Origin: Roseiarcus sp963779095
GTDB taxonomy: Bacteria > Pseudomonadota > Alphaproteobacteria > Rhizobiales > Beijerinckiaceae
Length of the DNA: 64,000 nt
Reading direction: 5' to 3'
NCBI GenBank assembly: GCA_963779095.1
Contig: CAVZWU010000001.1
Location: 1-64,000 of the forward strand
A program made the translations under genes and the position numbers. The notes below the pieces were generated by a model, which did not search any database, had not been told where the DNA came from, and saw nothing but the letters and a program-made list of their open reading frames with translations. Numbering within the stretch: the first letter of the stretch is position 1; every line of letters begins with the position of its first letter. Positions 1-11,000 of the stretch are shown here, piece by piece.

Positions 1-44
1 GGCGGGCGACGCGGCGCAGGCCGCGCTCCTCGCCCGGGCTCCCC

Positions 45-2485
45 CTACTTCGTGTGGGGCGTCGCGCTCGCGCCCCAGCTCCAGTTCCGGATCTCGGGCA
101 AATCCTCGCCATGCTCGTCAATGTAATGCTTGTGCTCGATGAGCTTGTCGCGCATCGCCTGTTTCAAGTAGGCGCCATTGCTGCCGAGACGCGGCAGTTT
201 ATCGACGACATCTTGCACCAGATGGAAGCGATCGATGTCGTTTTGCACCCGCATGTCAAACGCCGTCGTGATCGTGCCCTCCTCCTTGTAGCCCCGGACA
301 TGGAGGTTCCGGTTGGTTCTGCGATAGGTCAGCCCATGGACGAGCGACGGATAGCCGTGGAAATTGAATATGATCGGCCGATCCCTGGTGAAGAGCGAGT
401 CGTAGTCGGTCTCGCTCAGTCCATGCGGATGCTCCGCGCAGGGCTGGAGTTGCATCAGATCGACAACATTGATGACCCGAATTTTCAAATCGGGCAGATG
501 TTCGCGCAGGATCGATACGGCCGCCAGAACCTCGAGCGTCGGCGTGTCGCCGCAGCAGGCCATCACGATATCCGGTTCCGCGTCCTGGTCGTTGCTCGCC
601 CATTGCCAGATGCCGATTCCCTCGGTGCAATGGACGACGGCTTGCTCCATGGTGAGCCACTGCGGCAGCGCGTGCTTGCCCGCCACGACGACGTTGACGT
701 AGTGCCGAGTGCGCAGGCAATGATCGAATACCGACAAGAGGCAATTGGCGTCCGGCGGCAGATAAACCCGAACGATGTCCGCCTTCTTGTTGATCACGTG
801 ATCGAGGAAGCCGGGGTCCTGATGGGTGAACCCATTATGGTCCTGCTGCCAGACGTGAGAGGCGAGGAGGTAGTTCAACGATGCGATCTTGCGCCGCCAC
901 GGCAGTTCAAGCGTGACCTTCAACCATTTCGCGTGCTGGCTGAACATGGAGTCGACGATGCGGATAAATGCCTCGTAGCTGTTGAACAGGCCGTGTCGCC
1001 CCGTCAGGAGATAGCCCTCGAGCCATCCCTCGCATTGATGTTCGCTGAGCATGGAATCCAGGACGCGACCCTGCGGGCGCGAGAAACTCATCGTCGTCCA
1101 CTTCGCGGGCGTCCCATTGACGATTGGTGACTTCGAAGACATCGCCAAGGAGGTTCGAAAGCGTCTCGTCCGGACCGAAGATGCGGAAGTTGCGCTTGTC
1201 CTCGTTGAGGCGCGTCACATCGCGAAGGAATTTGCCGAGCACCATCGTATCTTGCGCGCTCACGGCGCCCGGCGCAGGGAAGGAGACCGCATGGTCGCGA
1301 AAGTCCGGCATTTGCAAATCGCGCAGAAGAATCCCGCCGTTGGCATGCGGGTTGGCGCCCATCCGACTACGCGCCCTTCGGCGCGAGCTCGGCGAGTTCG
1401 GCTTTCAGCGTTCCGTTCGTATCGAAGAGTTCTTCCGCCTTGTAGCTCTTCATCCAGCTTTCGAGGAGCTTGACATGGTCGGGATGCGCCGCGTCGACGA
1501 GCAGGGGAACCTGATGCGCCCGAAACGTGCCTTCGATTTTCAAGCCGTCAACGACCTTCGGGCCGGTCCAACCTTTGGGGGATCTGAGGACGATCATGGG
1601 CCAGCGCGGCCGCGCGGGATCTTTGTTTTCTCGCGCGCTCTTCTGGATTGCGTGGATCTGGCTGACCGCTTCTTCGACCGTCGCCGCCATCAGCCGGTGC
1701 ATCTCTTCCGGCTCTTCGCCCTCGACGAAAAGCGGCGTCCAGCCGCAGCCGCTGAAGAAGTTTTCGAGTTCCTCGTGCTCGACGCGCGCGAGGATTGTCG
1801 GGTTGCTGATCTTGAAGCCGTTCAGGTGCAAGATCGGCAAAACTGCCCCGTCGGTGATCGGATCGAGAAATTTGTTGGATTGCCAAGCGGTCGCCAAGGG
1901 GCCCGTTTCGGCCTCGCCGTCGCCGACGATGCAGGCGACGATGAGGCCCGGATTGTCGAACGCGGCGCCGAAGGCGTGGCTGAGCGAATATCCGAGTTCG
2001 CCGCCCTCGTGGATGGAGCCGGGCGTCGTCGGCGCGACATGGCTCGAAATGCCGCCGGGGAAGGAGAACTGTTTGAAGAGCCGTTTCATCCCGGCCTCGT
2101 CCCGGCTGATGTCGGGATAGATTTCGCTGTAGCTGCCCTCGAGATAGGTGTTGGCGACCAGGGCCGGGCCGCCGTGGCCGGGACCGGCGATGTAGATCAT
2201 GTCGAGATCATGCAGTCGGATCGTCCGGTTCAAATGGACGTAGATGAAATTCTGCCCGGGCGTCGTTCCCCAGTGCCCGACCACAAGCGGCTTGACATGC
2301 GCCAGCGTGAGAGGCTCGCGCAGCATCGGGTTTTCGTAGAGGTAGATCTGACCCACCGAGAGATAGTTTGCGGCGCGCCAGTACGCGTCGAGCAGGCGCA
2401 ATTCGTCCAAATCCAAGACGGCCTGCCCCTTCGCGGTGGCGTCGTCGTGGACGTGCATGTCTCGCGGTGAAACGGGAACGTTCAT
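45..2485 (-). pseudogene. xfp: phosphoketolase (Xfp), frameshifted
   Basis: Thiamine-diphosphate enzyme that splits xylulose-5-P or fructose-6-P with phosphate to acetyl-P plus an aldose phosphate. Three collinear segments in different frames add up to about 810 residues, the family length. The first (2485-1367) carries the ThDP motif GDGEAETGP after EGGELGYSLSHAFGAAF. The second (about 1362-1080) starts MGANPHANGG and holds RIFGPDETLSN. The third (about 1075-45) starts GRVLDSMLSEHQCEGW and ends near EIRNWSWG. One junction is an extra G in the run at 1069-1071 (minus-strand GGG); the other, at about 1363-1366, creates a TAG. The ATG at 2485 has AAGGA 5 bases upstream and lies 38 bases downstream of the slipin stop, so the two are probably co-transcribed. 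It is broken as written; a sequencing error is a real alternative. Confidence 0.85.
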
Positions 2486-2523
2486 TGTCCTTATACCTCT
2501 CGCTGTGCCAGCGGAAATGGCTT

Positions 2524-3357
2524 TCAATGTTCCAGGGGGCTTTCCAACGTGGTGGCGGCTTTGTCCGACCCGTTGGGGCGCGGGATCGACCGATCCGCTT
2601 TTTCGATGATCTCGAGGAAGGGCTTCATGATGTCGATCGGCATGGGAAAGACGACCGTCGAATTCTGCTCGGCGCCGATTTCCGTCAACGTCTGGAGATA
2701 GCGAAGCTGCATTGCAGCCGGAATGCTGCCGAGGATCTTGGCGGCATTGACGAGCGTCTGCGAGGCTTGGAACTCCGCTTCGGCGTGGATGACTTTCGCG
2801 CGGCGGTCACGTTCCGCCTCGGCCTGCTTGGCGATCGCCCGCACCATGTTCTCGGTGAGTTCGACGGTTCTGATCTCGACATTGCTGACCTTGATGCCCC
2901 AGGTCTCCGTTTGGGCGTCCAGTATGCTCTGCACGTCCGCGCTGAGCTTCTTGCGCTCGGAGAGCATTTCGTCGAGCTCGTGCTGGCCGAGCACGGCGCG
3001 CAAGGTTGTTTGGGCCAGCATGTTCGTGGCCGGCAGATAGTTCTGGACCTTGATGATCGCCCGTTCGGGATTGACGACGTTGAAGTAGAGCACTGCGTCG
3101 ACTTTCATCGAAACATTGTCGTGGGAGATGACGTCCTGGCTGGGGATTTCAATGACCTGAATGCGCAAGTCCACCCGCACCATCTCCTGAATGAAGGGGA
3201 ACAGCAGGACGAGGCCCGGGCCCTTGACCCGCTCAAAGCGGCCCAAGGTGAAGACGACGGCCCGTTCGTATTCGCGCAGGATGCGGACGGAGGCGATCAG
3301 GCAAACGACGACGGCGAAAAGGACGAAGAAGACGAAAAGGGCTTCAACGGAAAACAT
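2524..3357 (-). CDS. slipin / stomatin-like SPFH (band 7) protein
   Basis: Intact 277-residue membrane-anchored scaffold protein of the slipin family. Residues about 5-28 form one hydrophobic N-terminal segment. The SPFH domain follows: REYERAVVFTLGRF, the GPGLVLLFPF block typical of slipins, then a charged helical stretch (KQAEAERDRRAKVIHAEAE) expected to coil and oligomerise. Slipins organise membrane microdomains and are often paired with NfeD proteases; no nfeD is seen here. It lies directly upstream of the phosphoketolase on the same strand. The role in this operon is inferred only as membrane or stress related. Confidence 0.9.
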   Translation of the reverse strand: MFSVEALFVFFVLFAVVVCLIASVRILREYERAVVFTLGRFERVKGPGLVLLFPFIQEMVRVDLRIQVIEIPSQDVISHDNVSMKVDAVLYFNVVNPERAIIKVQNYLPATNMLAQTTLRAVLGQHELDEMLSERKKLSADVQSILDAQTETWGIKVSNVEIRTVELTENMVRAIAKQAEAERDRRAKVIHAEAEFQASQTLVNAAKILGSIPAAMQLRYLQTLTEIGAEQNSTVVFPMPIDIMKPFLEIIEKADRSIPRPNGSDKAATTLESPLEH

Positions 3358-3773
3358 GACCGGGGATCCTTCCTCTGGTCGGTCCCCGCCGGCTTCGGAC
3401 GGGGCGGCTCAATCGATGCCGGGAGGCGTTACGACTGAATCCAGCGCGCAGGGTTTCTGAATAGAGGATTGAGATAGCCACAGGGCTTAATGACGAGCCA
3501 GCCTCGGATTCTACTCATGAATTGATCACGCTTGGAGGGGCGGAGCCCAGTCGCTTCACGCAAGCTCCGTCGCCGTCACAGATGCCCGGCCGTCGATCTG
3601 AGCGAGCCGCGGCTTGAGAAATTTACGACCCTTTCGAGGTTCCAATCTCGCCGGTACAGACTTCGCGGGTTGAGCGGACCTTTGAGGACGAAAACCGGAC
3701 GGGACAAATCAGGCCTTCCGTCGAGCCGGGTCGTGCGACGACGTCAGCAAATTGCCCACTGCTGCGCGGCAAT
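3358..3773. other. intergenic, no gene recognised
   Basis: No open frame here has family-like composition. It must hold the promoter of the slipin-phosphoketolase operon (reading leftwards) and the 3' side of the CsbD-like gene. No clear terminator or promoter could be picked by eye. Confidence 0.4.
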
Positions 3774-3983
3774 TCAGCAGCCAATGTGCAACGAAAACTC
3801 GCTCCGCTTTTCGCGGTCGTCAGGGTGAAAGGCGGCCGGTTGCGTAACGCTTCGATTGTCTCTCGACATCTCCGCGCCGATCAGTTGCAGACCCTTGCCG
3901 TTATCATCAGTCACCCTGAACCACTGCAACACGAATTTCTCTTTGAGCTGCTTCCAACTCACTTGGATTTGATCCCAGTTCAT
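3774..3983 (-). CDS. CsbD-like small stress protein, divergent
   Basis: 69-residue hydrophilic protein. It begins MNWDQIQVSWKQLKEKF, matching the CsbD family signature (MNWDQ.. W+QFKGK), and has the family length. The ATG at 3983 was chosen because AGGAGG lies about six bases upstream and because the homology starts exactly there; the upstream ATG at 4040 lacks both. The second half (TDDNGKGLQLIGAEMSRDNR) is diverged from the usual DDLDVI.GKR.QLVGK, so a compensated frameshift is possible. CsbD proteins are general-stress proteins of unknown mechanism. Confidence 0.6.
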   Translation of the reverse strand: MNWDQIQVSWKQLKEKFVLQWFRVTDDNGKGLQLIGAEMSRDNRSVTQPAAFHPDDREKRSEFSLHIGC

Positions 3984-4306
3984 GAACGCCTCCTGCGCCA
4001 TGGCTGCGCCCATTGAGGCGCCATGAATTGGGGCATGCAAGAATTGGAATTTACTCAGGCGGCCGCTTCAGCCGCCCTCATCCCGAAGCCCTACAATGTC
4101 CAAGTTTCTGGAATTACCCGCGACGGCGAGGGATCAAAAAGTGCGCCTTCGCGTGAAAGGAACGAGGTCCCAGCGCTAACCATCGCGATAAGTCACTGAA
4201 GCGATTTCTCGTCATTTTTGGAGCTCGCGACGAGGAGTTCACAATTCGCCTTGTCGCGCTGTTCATTGCGACGAAAACCGACATCCTCCGGCTCCGTCAA
4301 ACGCGG
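3984..4306. other. intergenic, no gene recognised
   Basis: No convincing coding frame. It separates two small minus-strand genes and presumably contains the promoter of the CsbD-like gene. Confidence 0.4.
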
Positions 4307-4495
4307 TCAACCATGGTCGGTCATGCTGTGGTAAACCCCTGCCGGCCAGGCGAGTGCGTTGGGCAGAGCCTGTCCGATGCTTGCGGCGAGGTTTGACGCC
4401 GAACCGCTATTCCACTCGGCCTGAAATACGGGCGACAGCACCACGCCAACGCCGACAAGATAGACGATCACTATCAAAGCAATCACTGCGCGCAT
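4307..4495 (-). CDS. small single-pass membrane protein, unknown
   Basis: 62 residues from the ATG at 4495 (MRAVIALIVIVYLVGVGVVL), with one N-terminal transmembrane helix followed by a polar tail ending MTDHG. A GTG at 4531 would add 12 residues (MLHDPTEQRLIV) but the GAGCAGAGG before 4495 favours the shorter form. No family recognised. Its position among CsbD, glucan synthase and slipin genes suggests an envelope or stress role, which is inference. Confidence 0.5.
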   Translation of the reverse strand: MRAVIALIVIVYLVGVGVVLSPVFQAEWNSGSASNLAASIGQALPNALAWPAGVYHSMTDHG

Positions 4496-4531
4496 GACGA
4501 TCAGCCTCTGCTCCGTTGGGTCGTGAAGCAC

Positions 4532-5049
4532 GATATCGTTTCCGCTTCGGCGAATAGGGGTGGAAAATACCTATTCAACAATGTCGGCCCTCGACGAGCG
4601 CGCAAATCGCAGCCTTGGCGTGGTGGATTGCGAAGACGAGTTTAGGAGAACTATCGCGACGTTCAATGGCGCGAGGACGACACCAGGCTCCAGACTCAAA
4701 CAAGTCCGCTTGATGAGGACGGCAAAGACGACGCCGGCTGCGGCGAAGCTTGTAGACTCGCCAGTCCTCGGGCGGCAAGCATACTCTCGATGAGATTGCG
4801 CGAACTTCCGTTTTGCGAGTCGCCAGCGAGCCCCGATGGCTGCCCTTCGGCCCCCTTTCCGCGTCATTTGCTCCGTATTCGTTTGCTCCCCTACTTCCAG
4901 CCGATCCAAGGGAGCTTTTCTACGGGCGAACGAGCGCCAGCGCTTCGTGCCGTGCCGCCCCCGGAAGGCTCAGGATGGGCTCGCCATGCGGAAGGAAGGC
5001 ACGATTCGCGCGCCGCCGAGACTCCCATTTCGCGATCGAGCGGCGACTG
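4532..5049. other. intergenic, no gene recognised
   Basis: Open frames exist on both strands but their compositions are arginine/serine-rich shadows without domain-like sequence. Nothing supportable seen. Confidence 0.4.
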
Positions 5050-8000
5050 TCAACCAAGCCGCACTTTGACTTGGTGCCGACCCCCGTCATCCACAAGCGC
5101 CACGAGGAGCGGACGTCCTGAGACCTCGACTCCGTCTACTTCTGCGAACGCGACGCCCCGACAGACGCCGCTCGGGTTCTCGACGGAAATCGAGTATCGC
5201 GCGGTTCGATATTTCACCGTCGCCTCGTATTTGTCCCAAGCCTTGGGAATGCAGGGATCGACAGACAAGAACGCTCCGCGGAGTTGCAGACCGAGCAAGC
5301 TCTCGACCCCCGCGCGCTGTAGCCAGCCTGCCGAGCCCGTGTACCAAGTCCAGCCCCCGCGCCCGACATGCGGCGCTGTCGAGTAGATGTCGGCGCATAC
5401 GACGTAGGGCTCAACTTTGTAGAGATACGCGTCGGCGCGGGTTCGCGAGTGGTTGATGGGGTTGAGCAACGAGAAAAGCTCCGCCGCCTTGTCGCCCTCG
5501 CCGAGCGCGGCAAACGCCATCACCGACCAGGTCGCCGCGTGCGTGTATTGGCCGCCGTTCTCGCGAACGCCGGGCGGATAGCCCTTGATGTACCCCGGAT
5601 CGTGCGTCGTCTTGTCGAACGGCGGCGCGAACAGGAGCGCCAATCCGTCCTCGCGCCGAATCAACTGTTTATCGAGCGACGGCCATCGCACGGGCGGCGC
5701 GATCGTGCGTCGCGGCGCCTGACAAGACAGCCCAGGATTGCGCGATGGAATCGATCCGGCACTCGTCAGTCCGTTGCAGAACCGAGCGGCGCGCCGTCAT
5801 CGAAATAGCCCCTGCGATACCATTCGCCGTCCCAGGCCTCGCGCTCGATGGCGGCTTTCAGCGCGTCGCGCGCGCCGTCCATGTTTCCGCGCGCTTCGTC
5901 TCGTTGCGCGCCAGCGCCAATGGCGCAAAAGCCATGAGCGTCGCATGCAGGAACCATCCGAGCCAGACGCTCTCGCCCTCGCCCTTTTCTCCGACGCGGT
6001 TCATGCCGTCGTTCCAGTCGCCTGTGCCAATGAGCGGAAGCCCATGCCGGCCCACCGCCAGACTTGCATCGAGCGCAACGGCGCAATGTTCGAAGAGAGT
6101 TGCGCTCTCTCGAGAAACCGTCGGCTCAAAAAAGCGATCCGTTTCGCCCGCTTCGAGTTGCGCGCCCTCGAGAAAAGGAATCAATTCGTCGAGCACGAGC
6201 GTGTCGTTCGTTGTTTCGACATATTGAGCGACCGTATATGCCAGCCAAGCACGATCGTCGGATATTCGGGTCCGGACGCCTTGACCGGAATGAGGCAGCC
6301 ACCAATGTTGCACGTCGCCCTCGGCGAACTGGCGGGCGGCTGCGCGCAGCAGGTGTTCGCGCGTCAGATCGGGCCGGGCGGCGGCAAGCGCCATGCCGTC
6401 CTGCAATTGATCCCGAAAGCCATAGGCGCCGCTGGCTTGATAGAACGCCGAGCGCGCCCAAATCCGGCACGTAAGCGTCTGGTAGAGCAGCCAGCCATTG
6501 AGCATAAGGTCCATCGCGCGGTCGGGCGTCTTGACCTCGATCGCGCTCAAAGTCTCATCCCAGGCGCGCGCGATGTCCGCTTCCAAGGCGTCGAGATCGG
6601 CAGCGCGAATGGCCAGGATCGCGGCGCGCGCGTCCTCGCGCGTTGCGGCCTCTCCCAGAAAGAACACGACTTCGGCCACGCTCCCTGGTTGCAATTCCAG
6701 CTTGGCGCGCATCGCGGCGCAAGGATCCAAGGCCGCGCCAACCTTGTTGGACAGCGGCGACGCGCTCGCTGAGCGCGGCCGGATTTGCGAGCGTCCGGTT
6801 ACGGCCTATGAACTCACGACGATCGCCCGTCCAATCGCACTGGGCGCCCCGCATGTCGGCAAAAGCGACCCGCGAACCGAAAAGCACGATTCAAGGGATT
6901 ACGTGCGAAGATCGCGCCTGTCGTCGCATCGGTCTCGGTTTCGACAAATGCGAGAGTGGCGGATCTCGATGCGCCGAGCACCCACTCGACATAGGCGGTC
7001 ACGCTGAGATGGCGGGTCAGGTTCGATTTGTTCGTCAACCGGAGGCGCGATATCTTGATCGATCCTTCGACGGGCACGTACTGAAGAAGATTGGCGGAGA
7101 TTCCGTGGCCGGTATGCTCGAAGCGGCTATAACCCCGACCATGACGGGCGACATAAGTCGCCGAGGCCTCGCGGATGGGAATTGCTGTCGGACTCCAGAC
7201 CTCGCCGGTTTTGTCGTCGCGCACATAGAAAGCCTCGCCCGGGGGGTCGCTGACAGGATCGTTGGACCACGGGGTGAGCTGGTTTTCGCGGCTGTTGCCA
7301 GACCAAGTGTAACCGCTGCCTTCGGTCGCGGTCTGGAAGCCGAAGCTAGGATTGGCGACGACGTTGATCCAGGGCGCCGGCGTCGATTGGCCGGGCCCGA
7401 GTATCGTCACATATTCCTTGCCTCCTGCCGCAAATCCTCCCAGCCCGTTGAAGAATTCGAGCTCGGGCCTACGAAGGACCGCGGGTCGCTCTGGGCGAGC
7501 CATCGGGGTTTCTTTGAGCGGACGCATCGGCTCGATCGGGTTGGCGATGCGATCGAGTTGATCAGAAAGGCTTCCCTGTTGCGCCACAAGAACAACGCGG
7601 GCGGTCGAGACAAGCAGCGAGCGCGTCTCGGCGGCGATCAGGTCCGCCCGAAGAACGAAGACCCGGCCTAGCCGGGGATCAATCCCGGGAGCGGGCCGCG
7701 ATTGACTTGCGCGCACCAGCGTCTCGATCGCCACCTGAAGGTCCTGCACATATGACGATTTGCGCTCGTTCAGAATGACGAGATCGACAGCGAGCTGCTT
7801 CATCCGCCAATATTCATGAGCTTGCAGCACCTGGCGGGCGACGCTGAGACTCTCGATCTCGGCAATTCGCAATAGTACGATCGGCAGATCGCCCGAGATG
7901 CCCTCAGACCACAGACCCGATTGCGGACCTGAGCCGTGCCGGATGACATCCGATGAGGGGCGCAAATCGCGGCCAGCGAAGATGACGTGGCTTGCGAGGC

Positions 8001-11000
8001 GTTGAAAGAGCCCGGCTTCGCCGGGGTTGACGCCAAGGTGATGGAGTTGCACCTGCGCCTGAGTCCACGCAAGCGTCGTTGCGCGCTCATAGGCCGCTGC
8101 GTCCCGATGCTTGTCGATGCAATCTAAGAGCGCTGCGCGCGTTCCCGCAGCCATGGTCCAGAAGTCGACGCGAACCGTCGCTCCAGCGGCGATGCGAACA
8201 CGGCGGCGCAACGCGAAGATCGGATCGAGCACGGCTCCGACCGAATTGGTCAACGGCCGCGCGTCCAGCATTGCGATCGGCGCGCTGACGCCGTGTCCGC
8301 GGCCGAGGAAGCGCGCCCTGTCGGTTTCGAACGCCGGCTTGCCGACCGCTTCGCCATTGGCGACGCTCAGATGCGCCGCCCAAATTTCGGGTTCCGAAGG
8401 GCTCCGCTTTCGCCGCGTCGCAAGGATCGCGCCGAATTCCGCAAGGTATTCGGTCTCGACGAACATTTTCGCAAAGGTGGGATGCGCGACATCGGCGCCC
8501 TGTGGCCCCAAAGCGAGTTCGGAATACGATGTGATCTCAATGTCGCGCGCCCGACTTCCCGCATTGGAGATGGAAACGCGCCGAACCTCTGCGTCGTCTT
8601 CGGCCGAAACAAGCACTTCAAGCGTTGTCGTCAGATTCCCGTCGCGTCGGGCGATCTTGACGCGATCCTCGTTGAAATCGACGGCATATTCGTCAGGCTC
8701 GGCGCCAGTCGGCTGAAAACCTGCCGACCAAACGACGCCGCTCAGCGTGTCCCGAAGAAATATATAAGAGCCGCTATCGTCTCGCGTGGCGTCCTCTCGC
8801 CATCGTGTGATGGCGATGCTCGCCCCAGCGGCTGTATCCGGAGCCGGCCGCGGTCATCATCACGGCATAGCTCCCATTGGAAAGAAGCTGCGTCGCCGGC
8901 GTGGATTGGTGAACGGAAACAATTTTGCGCCCGCCCGAGGTATCTGTGTCGATGGCGCGCGCGGCAGACTTGACCTCCGCCGCCCAAGGCCGCGTCGAAG
9001 CGACCTCGCGAGGAACCCGCTCCTGCAACAACAATTCCGTTGCCCGAATGATCGGCTCGGCATGGAACCGCTCTCGCATTGCGCCGTCAAAGACCGCATT
9101 GGCGATCGCGACGATCGTCATGCCTTGATGATGCGCCATGTAGGCGCGGACGAGAGCGAAGCGCTCGCCTTCCGGAACCCGCGTTGGGGTAAAATCCACA
9201 GCCTCGTAATATCCATACCGACCCCGCGCGCCCATTGTCGCCAAGCGCTTAAAATTCGTGACCGCGGCCGAGGGATCGATCATGCTCGCCAAGCCGGTCG
9301 CATAGGGCGCGATGACTCTATTCTCTCCCAGTCCCCGTTTTAGTCCGAGACCGGGCACGCCGAAATTGGAATATTGATAGGTCAATTCCAGATCCCGGGC
9401 ATTGTAGGCGGATTCGGAGATCCCCCAGGGCAAGCCGAGTTTTGCTCCGTATTCGATCTGACGGCGCACGACGAGCCGATCTGTCTGTTCCAGCAAACTC
9501 CCCACGGGCGCGCGCACGACGAGCGGTGGCATGAGATATTCGAACATCGAACCCGACCAGGAGATCAGAGCCGTGCCGCGGGCAACCGGCGTAGCGGCGC
9601 GACCGAGCCGGAACCAGTGTCGGGCGGGTAGGTCTCCTTTGGCGATCGCGAAGAAACTCGCCAGCCGAGCCTCCGATGCAAGAAGGTCGTAGCAATTGGG
9701 ATCTGGGGTCGATTCGGAAATGAGAAATCCGATCGAAAGCAATTGGCGCACCGGGTCGAAGAGAAAACCAAACTCCATCGCCATCGCCATTGCGCGGAAT
9801 GCGCTCTCCAGGACGAGCAGCCTGGCCGCATTGGATGCACCCGCCTCGGACGAAGACTTGTGATCTGCTCGATGCGCCTCAATTGCGGTCAGGCTCGCCT
9901 GCGCCCAGTACAAGAGATCCGATCCGCTTCCATCGCTCCGCTCGAGAGCGAGCGCGCTGGCGATGTCGACCATGACCGCCGCTTCCGCGGCGAGCTCCGA
10001 TAATTGCGCCACGAGCGCTTCCTCCGACCGAGCCGCGATCGACAGAGTATTGGTCATCGCCGCAAGCGAATCCTCGAGTTGGCGCGGAGTCACTGTCTGA
10101 GTTCGAGGACCGAGACGCAGGTGAACCGCCTGCTCAACGGTCAGAGCATGCGTGTCGGCGATTCCGGCCCAACGGCAGGCGGCGGCCATCGGCGATTGCC
10201 TCCATTCCTTGCAGGCGTTGGCGATCGCGATAAGATGGCCGGCCAGGTTGCCGCTGTCGACGGAGGACACATATTTCGGCTCGAGCGCCTTGAGATCGCG
10301 GGTGTCGTGCCAGTTGTAGAAGTGTCCGCGAAAACGCGGCATGCGAGCCATGGTCGCAAGCGTCGCTTCAAGCCGGTCGATGGTTTGCGCCGTTCCAATC
10401 CAACCGAAGTCGCGGGCGCAGACGACAGAAAGCAGATATAAGCCAATGTTGGTCGGCGAGGTTCGGTGGGCGACCTCGGGTGTGGGGTCCTCCTGGAAAT
10501 TGTCTGGCGGCAACATATTGTCGTCCGCCGTCACAAATGTTTCAAAGAACCGCCAGGTGCGGCGCGCAGTTTGACGCAACGCCAGTGATTGGGCCTCCGA
10601 CATCCTCGTGATGGTTTCGATGCCTGAAGAAAAGCTGACGTAACGCGCTACAGCGGGCGAAATCAGCCACAGCGTCACGAACGGCGTAGCAATCGACCAA
10701 CTTCCATGCCCGAAAAGGAGCGCCAGAAGTAGCGCTGTCGCGGCGAGCGCGACCCCTCCCGACATTCGGACGGCGAACCCCTGAAGATCGAGCCGCTTTG
10801 CGGCGGCAGTCTGTGCTGCGGGAGTCCACTCGAGCAGGTGTCGGCGACTGACGAAAAGCCGCCACAGCGTCCGCGCGATCGCGTCGCCCATCAACCAGGC
10901 GTGATCCGCCAGGAACGTGACACTCAACAACGACAAAGTCGCTGCGAGACGGAAATCTCCCCCCAGCGCTCGCAAGTGCCCGGACATCGCAGCGCCCGGA

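Noticed and set aside
54..2470. Two long plus-strand frames opposite phosphoketolase
   Set aside because: Antisense shadows; the minus strand carries unmistakable phosphoketolase motifs.
3532..3828. 98-codon plus-strand frame in the gap next to the CsbD-like gene
   Set aside because: Arg/Ser-rich with no ribosome site; it overlaps the end of the better-supported CsbD-like gene.
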